DNA from: Ignavibacteriales bacterium
GTDB lineage: Bacteria; Bacteroidota; Ignavibacteria; Ignavibacteriales; Ignavibacteriaceae
Direction: 5' to 3'
DNA: 64,000 nucleotides
Assembly (NCBI GenBank): GCA_016700155.1
Contig: CP065001.1
Coordinates: 1,488,001 to 1,552,000 of the forward strand
Part shown: one piece after another, positions 36,829-46,284 of the stretch
How positions within the stretch are numbered: position 1 is the stretch's first letter
Layout of the letters: each line of letters opens with the position of its first letter
Program-made: the position numbers and the translations under genes
Notes under the pieces: model-generated
What the model was told of the DNA's origin: nothing
Databases searched by the model: none
The model's input: only the letters and a program-made list of their open reading frames with translations

Positions 36829-38343
36829 CTATTCTATTTTTTCCTTCCCAATCTCATCCGCAAGCATTTTATTTATTGATGCTGCGGCTCTTCTGCCTTC
36901 TCCCATTGCGAGTATAACCGTTGCGGCACCGAGTACAATATCACCGCCTGCAAAAATTCTGTCAACACTTGTCTTTTGGGTTTCATCAACTAAAATGTTA
37001 CCCCATTTATTAACATTTATTTCAGGTGTTGTCTGGCTTATTAATGGATTACTTCCGTTGCCAATCGCGACAATAATTGTATCAACATCAAGTATGAATT
37101 CACTTCCGGGTATAACAACAGGGCGTCTTCTTCCGGATGAATCAGGTTCGCCTAATTCATAGCGCAAACATTCCATCGCGTTAACACGACCTTTTTCATT
37201 TCCCAAAATCTTTTTGGCATTTTGAAGGAAATAAAACTCGATGCCTTCTTCTTTTGCATGCGCGACTTCTTCTTTACGCGCGGGCATTTCAACTTCTGTT
37301 CGCCGGTAAACAACATAAACATTTTCAGCGCCGAGACGTTTTGCCATTCTTGCGGCATCCATAGCAACATTTCCGCCGCCAAGTACTGCAACATTTTTTG
37401 AAGGATAGATCGGGGTGTCTGCTTTTCCTTTTTCAAACGCACGCATAAGATTTGCACGTGTAAGGTATTCGTTTGCTGAAAAAACTCCGACTAAATTTTC
37501 ACCTTCAATATTCATAAACATAGGAAGTCCCGCACCGGTACCAACGAACACAGCGTGATAACCATCTTTGTTAATCAGGTCCATTAATTTTCTTGTTTTG
37601 CCGACAACAAAATTTGTCTGGAACTCAACTCCCATTTGTGTAAGAGTATCAATCTCTCTGTCGATAATATCATTCGGTAATCTAAATTCAGGAATTCCGT
37701 AACGAAGTACACCACCGAGTTTATGGAATGCTTCAAACACTGTAACGTGATGACCTTCTCTTCTGCAGTCAGCGGCGACAACAAGTCCTGCAGGACCGCT
37801 TCCCACAACCGCAACTTTTTTCCCGGTTTCATGTTTTACTTCAGGTATAGAAATTTTTCCGGTTGATCTTTCCCAATCAGCGATGAACCTTTCAAGCCTG
37901 CCGATTGCAACAGCTTTATCTACATCTTTCAATGCTTTGCCTACCATACAGGTTTGCTGACATTGAACTTCCTGCGGACAAACTCTTCCGCATATAGCTG
38001 GAAGCAGACTTGCTTCTTTAATTACTGCGGCAGCATTTTCAAATTCAGCATGTGCTATGTGATTAATGAAACGCGGAATATCTATTCTAACAGGGCAATC
38101 ATCAACGCAGGTTTTTTTAACACATTGCAGACATCTCATTGCTTCAATACGTGCCTGTTCAATCGTATATCCGAGTGCAACTTCATCAAGATTTTTAATT
38201 CGAACTTCCGGTTCCTGTGAAGGCATTTCCTGCGAAGGTATTGCTGTACGTTCTTTATTTTTTAATTCATCATATTTGTCAAGATAGTTGACGATCAGTT
38301 CTTTTGCTTCGATTGACAACTGTTCCGCAGATTTGTGATTCAT
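36829..38343 (-). CDS. nfnB: NfnB-type FAD/Fe-S oxidoreductase subunit (glutamate-synthase-small-chain family)
   Basis: A 504-residue flavoprotein. The N-terminal region has two Cys clusters ('CLQCVKKTCVDDCPV' and 'CGRVCPQEVQCQQTC') for [4Fe-4S] centres. FAD- and NAD(P)-binding Rossmann loops follow ('VVGSGPAGLVVAADCRREG', 'VLGGGNVAMDAARMAKRLG'), then 'IFAGGDIVLGAATVILAMGE'. Alone it would be called a homotetrameric glutamate synthase small chain. The overlapping upstream gene is the FAD/[2Fe-2S] NfnA subunit, and the pair matches NADH-dependent ferredoxin:NADP oxidoreductase. The family is also annotated as sulfide dehydrogenase, so the exact reaction is inferred. Confidence 0.85.
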   Translation of the reverse strand: MNHKSAEQLSIEAKELIVNYLDKYDELKNKERTAIPSQEMPSQEPEVRIKNLDEVALGYTIEQARIEAMRCLQCVKKTCVDDCPVRIDIPRFINHIAHAEFENAAAVIKEASLLPAICGRVCPQEVQCQQTCMVGKALKDVDKAVAIGRLERFIADWERSTGKISIPEVKHETGKKVAVVGSGPAGLVVAADCRREGHHVTVFEAFHKLGGVLRYGIPEFRLPNDIIDREIDTLTQMGVEFQTNFVVGKTRKLMDLINKDGYHAVFVGTGAGLPMFMNIEGENLVGVFSANEYLTRANLMRAFEKGKADTPIYPSKNVAVLGGGNVAMDAARMAKRLGAENVYVVYRRTEVEMPARKEEVAHAKEEGIEFYFLQNAKKILGNEKGRVNAMECLRYELGEPDSSGRRRPVVIPGSEFILDVDTIIVAIGNGSNPLISQTTPEINVNKWGNILVDETQKTSVDRIFAGGDIVLGAATVILAMGEGRRAAASINKMLADEIGKEKIE

Positions 38344-39194
38344 ATTCCCCGTTCCTTTCTATCAATTTCAGATTCAAGGTAGCAGTTGTGCATTTCCTTC
38401 TCAAATTCTTTATATGAATTAAGTCTTGAGATCATATTATCAAAATCAACTTTGTGCGCATCGAACTCAGGACCATCAACGCAAACAAATTTTGCTTCGT
38501 TAGCAACGTTAACCCTGCATCCTCCGCACATACCTGTGCCATCAACCATAATAGTATTTAGAGATACTTGTGTAAATACATTAAAAGGTCTTGTTGTCTC
38601 AGCGCAGAATTTCATCATAACAGGCGGACCGATAGCGATAACCATATCCGGTTTTGGATTTCTTTCACAAATTTCTTTTAAAGGTTCAGTGACAAGTGAT
38701 TTCCTTCCATAAGAACCATCATCAGTACAGACAATAAATTCATCCGCGATTGTTTTCATTTCATCTTCAAGAATTAGCAGATCTTTATTTCTTGCACCTA
38801 TGATTGTTATAACTTTATTGCCGGCATCTTTTAATGCCTCTGCAATAGGATGAAGTGGAGCTACACCAATACCGCCGCCTACACATACAACAGTACCAAA
38901 CTTTTCTATGTGAGTCGGTTTTCCAAGTGGACCAACAAGAGCAGGAAGTTCATCACCCTCATTAAGTTTGGAAAGCTGTTGAGTAGTTTTTCCAACAACC
39001 TGGAATATGATCGTGATACTTCCTTCAACAGGATCTGCATCAGCGATAGTCAGCGGGATACGTTCACCATAATCATCATCTACCTGAAGAATTATAAATT
39101 GTCCTGCTGATCTTTCCTGTGAAATAAGAGGTGAGTGAAGTTTCATCAGAAAAACATCTTGTGAAAGCTGTTTTTTATAGAGGATTTTATTCAT
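38340..39194 (-). CDS. nfnA: NfnA-type FAD/[2Fe-2S] oxidoreductase subunit
   Basis: A 284-residue ferredoxin-NADP reductase-like protein. It has an FAD-binding domain ('RSAGQFIILQVDDDYGERIP'), an NAD-binding domain ('VCVGGGIGVAPLHPIAEAL') and a C-terminal [2Fe-2S] cluster ('DGTGMCGGCRVNV', 'FVCVDGPEFDAHKVDF'). That layout is shared by dihydroorotate dehydrogenase electron-transfer subunits and Nfn small subunits. Its TGA overlaps the nfnB ATG by 4 nt, which points to the Nfn complex: flavin-based bifurcation linking NADH, NADPH and ferredoxin. It is divergent from the pnt genes across a 191-nt spacer. Confidence 0.85.
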   Translation of the reverse strand: MNKILYKKQLSQDVFLMKLHSPLISQERSAGQFIILQVDDDYGERIPLTIADADPVEGSITIIFQVVGKTTQQLSKLNEGDELPALVGPLGKPTHIEKFGTVVCVGGGIGVAPLHPIAEALKDAGNKVITIIGARNKDLLILEDEMKTIADEFIVCTDDGSYGRKSLVTEPLKEICERNPKPDMVIAIGPPVMMKFCAETTRPFNVFTQVSLNTIMVDGTGMCGGCRVNVANEAKFVCVDGPEFDAHKVDFDNMISRLNSYKEFEKEMHNCYLESEIDRKERGI

Positions 39195-39385
39195 ATCCTG
39201 TCTCCGCCTGGGTTCATAAAATTTCTTAATGCAAAGATATGGGAATTTTGTCCCTAATAAAAAAAATTTATTACTTTGTTAAACAGATAGCATCGTAATT
39301 GATTGAATTACATCTAACAAATGATTTTGCGCAGTTGAATTGAATTGTTAAATTAATTCAGCCAGAAAATAATAAGGAGAAAAAA

Positions 39386-40534
39386 TTGATAATAGCCGTC
39401 CCAAAAGAAATTATGGAGGGAGAGAACAGAGTTGCCCTCGTTCCTGATACCGCCTCAAAATTAATTAAAGCTGGTTTTGAAATTCATATTGAAAGTGATG
39501 CCGGAATTAATTCCGGTTTTACAAATGAAAGTTATTCTTCAGCAGGAGTAAAAGTTATTTCAGATTTAAATGAGCTGTATAATACTGCTGATGTTGTGTT
39601 AAAAGTTCAAAGACCGATGGAACATCCTGCAAAAGGCAAACACGAACTTGATCTGATTAAAAAGGGATCAATCCTGATCACCTTCCTTTATCCTCTACAC
39701 TATTTTGATCTGGCAAAAACCTGTGCAGAAAAAGGTGTTAATGTTATTTCAATGGATTTTATTCCACGCACTACACTCGCGCAAAAAATGGATGCACTAA
39801 GCTCACAGGCTAATATAGCTGGTTATAAGAGTGTTATACTTGCCGCTAATCATCTTGGAAAAATATTCCCGTTGCTAATGACAGCCGCAGGAACAATCTC
39901 TCCTGCAAAGGTAGTTATTATGGGTGCTGGTGTTGCAGGTTTACAGGCATTGGGAACCGCGAAAAGACTTGGTGCTGTAGTTGAAGTGTCAGATGTTCGC
40001 CCCGCAGTTAAAGAAGAGGTTCAGAGTCTTGGTGGAAAATTTATTGAAGTAAAAACAGATGAGTCAATGCAGGATGCCGGCGGTTATGCGAAGGAAGCTT
40101 CTGAAGAATTTTTAAAGAAACAAAAAGAACTACTTTTTAAACATATAACTGAAGCAGACATAGTAATTACAACAGCATTAGTTCCCGGTAAAAAAGCTCC
40201 GGTGCTTGTTACTGAAGAGATGGTAAAGGATATGCGACCGGGAAGTGTTGTGCTTGACATGGCTGTTGAGTTTGGCGGCAACTGTGAAGTAAGCGAAAAA
40301 GGAAAAACAGTTGTTAAACATGGAGTGACAATAATCGGTGAGCCAAATCTTCCAAGCCTCGTTCCAACCCACTCAAGCGAAGTTTATTCAAAAAATCTTC
40401 TTAACCTTATAAACCATATTGGTAAAGAAGGAAAGATAGAGTTAAAACTTGATGATGAAATTGTAAAAGGGTCACTGATAACTTACAATGGTGAAGTTGT
40501 TAATCCCCGTATTAAAGAATTACTAAACAAATGA
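39386..40534 (+). CDS. pntAA: NAD(P) transhydrogenase subunit alpha, part 1 (NAD-binding)
   Basis: A 382-residue domain I protein of proton-translocating transhydrogenase, resembling alanine dehydrogenase. It binds NAD(H) on the cytoplasmic side. Visible are 'VPKEIMEGENRVALVPDTAS', 'MDFIPRTTLAQKMDALSSQ' and the Rossmann loop 'VIMGAGVAGLQALGTAKRLG'. The start is TTG with AAGGAG 5 nt upstream. This three-gene form (alpha split in two) is common outside enterobacteria. The genes for part 2 and the beta subunit follow directly, with gaps of 31 and 7 nt. Confidence 0.95.
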   Translation: MIIAVPKEIMEGENRVALVPDTASKLIKAGFEIHIESDAGINSGFTNESYSSAGVKVISDLNELYNTADVVLKVQRPMEHPAKGKHELDLIKKGSILITFLYPLHYFDLAKTCAEKGVNVISMDFIPRTTLAQKMDALSSQANIAGYKSVILAANHLGKIFPLLMTAAGTISPAKVVIMGAGVAGLQALGTAKRLGAVVEVSDVRPAVKEEVQSLGGKFIEVKTDESMQDAGGYAKEASEEFLKKQKELLFKHITEADIVITTALVPGKKAPVLVTEEMVKDMRPGSVVLDMAVEFGGNCEVSEKGKTVVKHGVTIIGEPNLPSLVPTHSSEVYSKNLLNLINHIGKEGKIELKLDDEIVKGSLITYNGEVVNPRIKELLNK

Positions 40535-40565
40535 TTTTAATTAATTAAGAAAAGGGAAATCAATT

Positions 40566-40847
40566 ATGGATGGAAGTATCCTTATGCTTATTTACGTATT
40601 CGTACTGGCAATATTTGTCGGCTTCGAATTGATAACTAAAGTTCCTCCAACTCTTCACACACCGTTAATGTCGGGTTCAAATGCGATATCGGGTATAACG
40701 ATTGTCGGTGCGCTGCTAAGTGCCGGTATGGAAGAGTTTACTATAAGCACAATACTCGGAATGATTGCAGTTATTTTTGCAATGATTAATGTTGTCGGCG
40801 GTTTTATGGTTACTGACCGCATGTTAAAAATGTTTAAGAAGAAGTGA
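40566..40847 (+). CDS. pntAB: NAD(P) transhydrogenase subunit alpha, part 2 (membrane)
   Basis: A 93-residue hydrophobic protein with about three membrane helices ('LIYVFVLAIFVGFELITKVP', 'ISGITIVGALLSAG'). It contains the conserved 'PPTLHTPLMSGSNAISGI' segment of domain II. It forms part of the proton channel with PntB. It lies between pntAA and pntB, and AAGGG precedes its ATG. Confidence 0.95.
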   Translation: MDGSILMLIYVFVLAIFVGFELITKVPPTLHTPLMSGSNAISGITIVGALLSAGMEEFTISTILGMIAVIFAMINVVGGFMVTDRMLKMFKKK

Positions 40848-40854
40848 GATAAAC

Positions 40855-42234
40855 ATGACAATATTAATAGAAATTACATACCTGCTTTCCTCAATATTAT
40901 TCATCTTCGGGATAAAAAAATTAGGTTCCCCCAAAACTGCAGTTCGCGGAAATCAATTAGCAGCATTGGGAATGCTTCTGGCTATTGTAGCAACTTTAGT
41001 CGATAAACATATTGTTACTTATGAATGGATACTGATCGGATTAGCGATAGGTTCATTGATCGGTGCGGTACTGGCAATTAAAGTTCAGATGACAGGTATG
41101 CCGCAAATGGTAGGACTGCTTAACGGTTTTGGAGGTGCGGCTTCAACGCTTGTAGCATTATCTGAGTATTATAAGATTGCACCTTACATAGCAGTTGATA
41201 CAGGAATAGCAATTGTTCTAAGTTTACTTATCGGCGGAATAACTTTTACGGGATCTTTAATTGCATTCGGAAAATTACAGGGAATTGTAACCGGTAAAGT
41301 TGTTAAGTACCCGATGCAGCATCCTTTAAATCTGCTGCTGCTGCTTTTTGTTGTTGGTTCCGGTGTTTACATAGTGATGAACCCTGATATGCCAGACTTT
41401 TTACTTGCAATAACCGGAGTGTCATTAATTTTAGGTGTGTTGTTAGTGCTTCCTATCGGCGGTGCTGATATGCCTGTCGCAATTTCTTTACTCAATTCAT
41501 ATTCAGGTATTGCTGCTTCAACAACGGGATTTGTACTACGCAACAATGAATTAATTATTGCAGGTGCTTTGGTAGGTGCGTCCGGAATAATTCTTACACT
41601 TATTATGTGCCGCGGTATGAACCGTTCATTGATGAATGTGCTTCTTGGCGGCTGGGCAAGTGCCGGAGGAAGCGGAACTTCAACAACAGCTTCACCTAAA
41701 GGTGATGTTAAGTCAGTTGACAGTGAAGAGCTCGCAATGATTTTTGATTCAGCAAGCAACGTTATAATTATTCCAGGTTATGGAATGGCTGTAGCTCAGG
41801 CACAGCATGCGATTCGTGATCTGACTAATGTTCTTGAAGCAAAGGGAATAAAAGTTCGTTTCGCTATTCATCCTGTTGCCGGAAGAATGCCCGGACATAT
41901 GAATGTTCTTTTAGCTGAAGCAAACGTTCCTTATGATAAATTATATGCGCTTGAAGATATTAATGATGACTTCTCAAATAACGATGTCGCGTTGATAATC
42001 GGAGCGAATGACGTTGTAAATCCCGCTGCGCGGCATGATCAGAACAGCCCGATTTTTGGAATGCCCATACTTAATGCTGATTATTCCAAAACAGTCGTTA
42101 TAAATAAACGATCTATGAGCGCTGGTTATGCAGGAATTGATAATGAATTATTCTTCTATCCGAACACTTTGATGTATTTTGGCGATGCGAAAGACGCTAT
42201 AACTAAGTTGACAAACGAAATAAAAAATCTTTAA
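40855..42234 (+). CDS. pntB: NAD(P) transhydrogenase subunit beta
   Basis: A 459-residue protein. Residues 1-265 carry about eight or nine membrane helices of domain II. The C-terminal 180 residues are the NADP(H)-binding domain III ('IIPGYGMAVAQAQHAIRDL', 'IHPVAGRMPGHMNVLLAEA', 'IGANDVVNPAA', 'KRSMSAGYAGI'). With PntAA/AB it uses the proton gradient to reduce NADP+ with NADH. The length is full. A terminator follows 27 nt downstream. Confidence 0.96.
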   Translation: MTILIEITYLLSSILFIFGIKKLGSPKTAVRGNQLAALGMLLAIVATLVDKHIVTYEWILIGLAIGSLIGAVLAIKVQMTGMPQMVGLLNGFGGAASTLVALSEYYKIAPYIAVDTGIAIVLSLLIGGITFTGSLIAFGKLQGIVTGKVVKYPMQHPLNLLLLLFVVGSGVYIVMNPDMPDFLLAITGVSLILGVLLVLPIGGADMPVAISLLNSYSGIAASTTGFVLRNNELIIAGALVGASGIILTLIMCRGMNRSLMNVLLGGWASAGGSGTSTTASPKGDVKSVDSEELAMIFDSASNVIIIPGYGMAVAQAQHAIRDLTNVLEAKGIKVRFAIHPVAGRMPGHMNVLLAEANVPYDKLYALEDINDDFSNNDVALIIGANDVVNPAARHDQNSPIFGMPILNADYSKTVVINKRSMSAGYAGIDNELFFYPNTLMYFGDAKDAITKLTNEIKNL

Positions 42235-42261
42235 AAGATTTTAGGTCATTCATTTATTCAG

Positions 42262-42293
42262 AATCCTGCTCTGGTTTAGGGCAGGATTTTTTA
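42262..42293 (+). terminator. Rho-independent terminator of the pnt operon
   Basis: The stem AATCCTGC/GCAGGATT (8 bp, 11-nt loop) runs into a T-run and ATTATT. It is 27 nt past the pntB stop and 45 nt before the next gene. Confidence 0.85.
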
Positions 42294-42338
42294 TTATTGT
42301 TAACAAGATAATTTTTCCGGTTTATTAAACTGACAATA

Positions 42339-43052
42339 ATGAAATCAATTTTTATCCTTTTCATTTTATTACAAGGCTTAATCTTTGGGCAGGAAAAATC
42401 ATTCCGGTTTGAACTATTCAGAGTCGACATCACAGATAGCGGTTTTATAGTTCTTACTGAAAATGATTCAATCATATTTCAACAAAGTTTCAAAAGTTTT
42501 TCGTGGCTTGCCAAGGATCTTGACCTGGATTTAAATGATGAGTTTATAATAATTGAGAATGATTCACTTACTCACTCAGGTCACATAATTTATCTTTACA
42601 ACACACTGGACGATTTTTTTCTGGTCGATTCAATTGTTGCGGGAAAAACAGAGCCGACAATTATAGATTCAGATGAAATACAATACCCGGTATTAGTTAG
42701 CGGCAATCCTGATTTTGATATTTTTTTCTCTGATCTGTACGATAACTACGAGCCGATAAATATATGGAAGTATGAACAAGGCGAGCTTTTCCTTGCTAAC
42801 GAAGAAATCTATGACCTGTTCATATCTGAAAATGAGAATCTGACTGACCTTCTTACAACTGAACTTTCACCATCAATGATTAATTGCTCATCAGTAAAAC
42901 CGTTTCTGTCGGTGATAGCTTCTTTATATGCAAATTATCTTAACGCAGGTGAAAATTCTGTCGCTGTTCAGACTCTGAAAAAATACTACCCCTGTGATGA
43001 TTATGAAAATTTTAAACAAACTCTTGACGAACTTTTATTTATAAAGGAATAA
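42339..43052 (+). CDS. Exported protein of unknown function
   Basis: A 237-residue protein with a signal peptide (residues 1-17, 'FILLQGLIFGQ'). The body is acidic and rich in Asp, Glu, Phe and Tyr, with no repeats, no T9SS tail and only two or three Cys. I recognise no family. It ends 2 nt before the next small gene and is followed by the T9SS plug-like gene, so an envelope role is possible. There is no clear Shine-Dalgarno at the start. Confidence 0.7.
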   Translation: MKSIFILFILLQGLIFGQEKSFRFELFRVDITDSGFIVLTENDSIIFQQSFKSFSWLAKDLDLDLNDEFIIIENDSLTHSGHIIYLYNTLDDFFLVDSIVAGKTEPTIIDSDEIQYPVLVSGNPDFDIFFSDLYDNYEPINIWKYEQGELFLANEEIYDLFISENENLTDLLTTELSPSMINCSSVKPFLSVIASLYANYLNAGENSVAVQTLKKYYPCDDYENFKQTLDELLFIKE

Positions 43053-43054
43053 AA

Positions 43055-43294
43055 ATGAAAATTGACTGGAATGAATTTCTTGGTAAAACCATAAACGTAA
43101 CTATGCACGAAAATTATGGCTACAGCTTTGACGCAAAGTCAGATGCGCCTGTTTATGAGATTGTATTCAAGAGCGGGGTTTTGAGTTCTGCTTATGATGA
43201 AGGTCTGCTTCTTGAAACACAAAGAGAGGGTGAGCAGATAAGGATTTTTATTCCTCATGGTTCAATCAAATGCGTGGAAATATTTAATATCTGA
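43055..43294 (+). CDS. Small cytoplasmic protein of unknown function
   Basis: A 79-residue protein without signal or membrane segments. It begins 'MKIDWNEFLGKTINVTMHEN' and ends 'FIPHGSIKCVEIFNI'. The strand-rich pattern suggests a small beta-barrel, perhaps RNA-binding-like, but no family is recognised. It starts 2 nt after the preceding stop, with AAGGA before it, and ends 11 nt before the next start. Its place in a tight gene run supports it being real. Confidence 0.7.
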   Translation: MKIDWNEFLGKTINVTMHENYGYSFDAKSDAPVYEIVFKSGVLSSAYDEGLLLETQREGEQIRIFIPHGSIKCVEIFNI

Positions 43295-43305
43295 AGGGCA
43301 ATAAA

Positions 43306-44541
43306 TTGAAATCATATATCGTTTCACTTCTGTTTTCTTTCACATCATTGCTTACTGCTGCTGATGTGGAAATAAAATCGTTACGTACATATCCTTACGG
43401 CAATGAAGCAGGGTTCCCGGTTATCGTTTATAACCAGGGGCAGGGTGGTCTTTTAACAATTGAGTTTGATGTTAAGTCAAATTCAGTTCCCGATTTTCAT
43501 ATTGTCTTTAAGTTGTGTGACAGGAACTGGCAGCCGCTTAACAATGCTTTTCTCGCAAATCATGGTAAGAACACAGCGTACATTCTCGACTATGCAAGTT
43601 TGCCGGGCACGGTGGAAGATGCACGTTACCATTTTGTAAATCATTTTCCTGATGATCAGGGATATGTGGAATTTCCTTATTCAGGCAAATGGATTTATTT
43701 TATAACAGATGCGTTTGACGAAAGTATTATTTACGGGAGCGGAAAATTTTATGTTGTTTATTCTGAGCTGCCGTTATCACCGGGAATTAAAAAAGAACAG
43801 CTTGAAGATAAAATTTATTTTCCTTCAGACCTTGCCAAAGTTTTTAATTTAACAACTTCATTTAATCTTTCGGATGAATACTCTCCTTCATTTGTAAAAG
43901 GTGTTGAAATAGTTGAGAACAGAAAAGTTAATGAACCCGTTTTTGTTGGACGCGATTTCAATACTAACACCAGGCAGTTCTACTGGGATGGCAACAGGAA
44001 TTTTACATTTACCGCTCGTGATCTTAGACCCGGGAATGGATTGAGAACAACTGATTTCAGGAATACTAAAAAATTCGGTTCAAAAAATATTAGAGCACAA
44101 TTTGACGGACTTGAATATTCAAGATATCATAGATCACCTTTAAACGATTTGAATGGATCATCTATACTTACGGATTTTAATGATGCTTATGCCACATATA
44201 TGGTCGTTAATTTCTCTGTTCGTCCGCCTGAAGAATTAAAACGAACCGTCTATCTGGTCGGAGCGTTTAATGAGTGGCAGCTTCTTCCTGTGTATGAGAT
44301 GAAAGAATCAGCAGGTATTTTTTCAATTGATGTAAATCTAAAAAGAGGTGCGTACGATTATCAGTATGTTTTTGCTGATGATGTGAACGGAGAAATTAAA
44401 AACGCTGACTGGTATTCACTCGAAGGAAATAACTGGGAAGCATCAAATGAATATCATATTTTTTTATATTACACATCACCGGATTTTGGTGGTTATGATA
44501 AAATAATCGGTTACTCAACAATTACGAGCAAACAAAAATGA
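43306..44541 (+). CDS. T9SS plug-like protein (DUF5103 family)
   Basis: A 411-residue exported protein with a signal peptide at residues 1-18. The N-terminal two thirds match the DUF5103 pattern: 'IKSLRTYPYGNEAGFPVIVY', 'HIVFKLCDRNWQPL' and 'RNFTFTARDLRPGNGLR'. The C-terminal 100 residues resemble an AMPK/CBM48 glycogen-binding fold ('RTVYLVGAFNEWQLLPVYEM', 'RGAYDYQYVF'). The family includes the plug protein that closes the SprA translocon of the T9SS, which fits the many T9SS cargos here. The start is TTG with GAAGGG upstream. Its stop overlaps the next start by 4 nt. Confidence 0.7.
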   Translation: MKSYIVSLLFSFTSLLTAADVEIKSLRTYPYGNEAGFPVIVYNQGQGGLLTIEFDVKSNSVPDFHIVFKLCDRNWQPLNNAFLANHGKNTAYILDYASLPGTVEDARYHFVNHFPDDQGYVEFPYSGKWIYFITDAFDESIIYGSGKFYVVYSELPLSPGIKKEQLEDKIYFPSDLAKVFNLTTSFNLSDEYSPSFVKGVEIVENRKVNEPVFVGRDFNTNTRQFYWDGNRNFTFTARDLRPGNGLRTTDFRNTKKFGSKNIRAQFDGLEYSRYHRSPLNDLNGSSILTDFNDAYATYMVVNFSVRPPEELKRTVYLVGAFNEWQLLPVYEMKESAGIFSIDVNLKRGAYDYQYVFADDVNGEIKNADWYSLEGNNWEASNEYHIFLYYTSPDFGGYDKIIGYSTITSKQK

Positions 44542-45539
44542 AAAACTTAAAAACCGGGGTTATCGGGACCGGGCATCTTGGCAAACTTCACATCAAAATG
44601 TTTAAACAGATTACTAACTGTGAACTTATAGGAATTTTTGACAGTGATCTTAATCATGCAAAAGCTGCGGCTGATGAATTCGATATAAGATTATTTGGTA
44701 AACTTGATGACCTGTTAAATGAAGTTGAAGCTGTTTCAATTGCCGCAACAACAACCGCGCATTATGAACTCGCAAAACTTTGTCTGCTGAAGAACATTGA
44801 TGTGTTTATAGAAAAACCTATCACTGCTACAATATCACAGGCTGAAGAGCTGGTTGCAATTGCAGCTGATAAAAAGAAAATCCTGCAGGTCGGACATATT
44901 GAAAGATTTAATCCCGCTCTTCTTTCACTTGAAAAATATATCGTTCAGCCAATGTTTATTCAAACTGACAGGTTGGCGCAATTTAATCCAAGAGGAACTG
45001 ATGTTGCGGTAGTGCTTGATTTGATGATACATGATATTGACATCATACTTAGTCTGGTAAAAAGTGACGTGATCAATGTCGAAGCAAGCGGAGTAGCGGT
45101 AGTATCTGATACACTTGATATCGCTAATGCAAGACTTCAGTTTGCTAACGGCGCAGTTGCAAATGTAACAGCAAGCAGAATATCCCAGAAAAAAATGAGG
45201 AAGATGAGAATATTCCAGCGTGATAATTATATAAGTCTTGATTTTGTAACCGGAGTTTCTGAAGTGTACAGGTTACTGCCGGTAAGTGAATATGTAGATT
45301 CATCATTCATTTCATTCGGTGAAATAGGTATAGGTGAAAAAAAGAAACGGCTTGTTTATGAACAGCCTGAAATGAAAGAGGTTAATGCTTTAAAGTATGA
45401 ACTTGAATTATTTGTCAACACTGTGCTTAATAAACATAAGCCTGTTGTATCGGGTGAAGATGGATTACGCGCACTTAAAGTAGCCGAAATCATAATTCAG
45501 AAAATCGAAGAATCACAAAAATTAATTGACGGCAACTGA
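44538..45539 (+). CDS. Gfo/Idh/MocA-family oxidoreductase
   Basis: A 333-residue NAD(P)-dependent sugar or nucleotide-sugar dehydrogenase. It has the Rossmann motif 'GVIGTGHLGKLHIKMFKQ', the catalytic 'FIEKPIT' and 'VGHIERFNPALLSL' in the substrate domain, followed by 'DLMIHDIDIILSLV'. The '(G/V)GHIERFNP' form is typical of members that act on UDP-GlcNAc-type substrates in lipopolysaccharide or glycan synthesis, but no sugar genes flank it. It starts inside the stop of the DUF5103 gene (ATGA), so the two are translationally coupled. Confidence 0.85.
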   Translation: MKNLKTGVIGTGHLGKLHIKMFKQITNCELIGIFDSDLNHAKAAADEFDIRLFGKLDDLLNEVEAVSIAATTTAHYELAKLCLLKNIDVFIEKPITATISQAEELVAIAADKKKILQVGHIERFNPALLSLEKYIVQPMFIQTDRLAQFNPRGTDVAVVLDLMIHDIDIILSLVKSDVINVEASGVAVVSDTLDIANARLQFANGAVANVTASRISQKKMRKMRIFQRDNYISLDFVTGVSEVYRLLPVSEYVDSSFISFGEIGIGEKKKRLVYEQPEMKEVNALKYELELFVNTVLNKHKPVVSGEDGLRALKVAEIIIQKIEESQKLIDGN

Positions 45540-45561
45540 ATTAAAATCCGGAGTTAAAATT

Positions 45562-46185
45562 ATGAATAGAAAATTACGTCTGATAACCTTCTTTATTGTT
45601 AGCCTGACATTTGCATTTTCAAATATAAGCTGCAGTGTATTTCAAACGATACAAAACCTGTCACGGCTAAAGTTTAAACTTGGTGCTGTAAACCAGTTTA
45701 CATTTAACGGGGTTAACATCTCCAACAAAAATAAACTTGGAGATTTCAGTGCTATGGAAATTATTTCTATCACGTCGGCAGTAGCGAATGGTAAACTTCC
45801 CGTTTCATTTACATTAAACATTGATGCGTTGAATCCGAATGATGGTAAAGGCGGACATCCGAGAACAAATGTTTCATTAACTTCATTTCCCTGGCGGTTG
45901 TTGATTGATGATAAGGAAACTATTTCAGGTAATATAAGTCAGCCTGTTCAGGTACCGGGAACGGGAGAAACTTCTATTATTCCGCTACAGATGAATTTGG
46001 ATCTCGCATCTTTCTTTAAGGATAAAGGATATGAATCACTCATTAATCTAGCTCTCAATATCGGAGGTAAGGGTGGTTCTTCATCAAAACTTACGTTGTA
46101 CGCAAAACCGGTTGTCGGTACATCAGTCGGCAATATATCTTATCCGAATGAACTGAAAATTGTTAACTATGAATTCACGAATTAA
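45562..46185 (+). CDS. LEA14-like lipoprotein
   Basis: A 207-residue lipoprotein. I chose the ATG at 45562, with GGAG 8 nt upstream, over an in-frame start at 45526 inside the previous gene. The lipobox 'FSNISC' follows a hydrophobic stretch. The rest resembles the WHy/LEA14 fold of desiccation-type proteins ('FTLNIDALNPNDGKGGHP', 'LFVDD'-like strands 'FPWRLLIDDKETISGN', 'IPLQMNLDLASFF'). Such lipoproteins are common in Bacteroidota and lack a defined function. A 13-bp hairpin follows its stop by 44 nt. Confidence 0.75.
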   Translation: MNRKLRLITFFIVSLTFAFSNISCSVFQTIQNLSRLKFKLGAVNQFTFNGVNISNKNKLGDFSAMEIISITSAVANGKLPVSFTLNIDALNPNDGKGGHPRTNVSLTSFPWRLLIDDKETISGNISQPVQVPGTGETSIIPLQMNLDLASFFKDKGYESLINLALNIGGKGGSSSKLTLYAKPVVGTSVGNISYPNELKIVNYEFTN

Positions 46186-46229
46186 AATAAAACTATAACA
46201 AAACGGTTTAACACATTTGTTTTGCCGGA

Positions 46230-46280
46230 AAGGTTAATATTCTTTTGCTTTGCCAAATAGGAATATTAACCTTATTTTTT
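46230..46280 (+). terminator. Strong hairpin and T-run ending 5 nt before the HIT gene
   Basis: A perfect 13-bp stem (AAGGTTAATATTC at 46230-46242 with GAATATTAACCTT at 46261-46273) with an 18-nt loop and ATTTTTT. It looks like a terminator of the preceding run. It ends immediately before the start codon of the HIT gene at 46285, leaving no room for a ribosome-binding site outside the stem. Confidence 0.8.
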
Positions 46281-46284
46281 ATGT

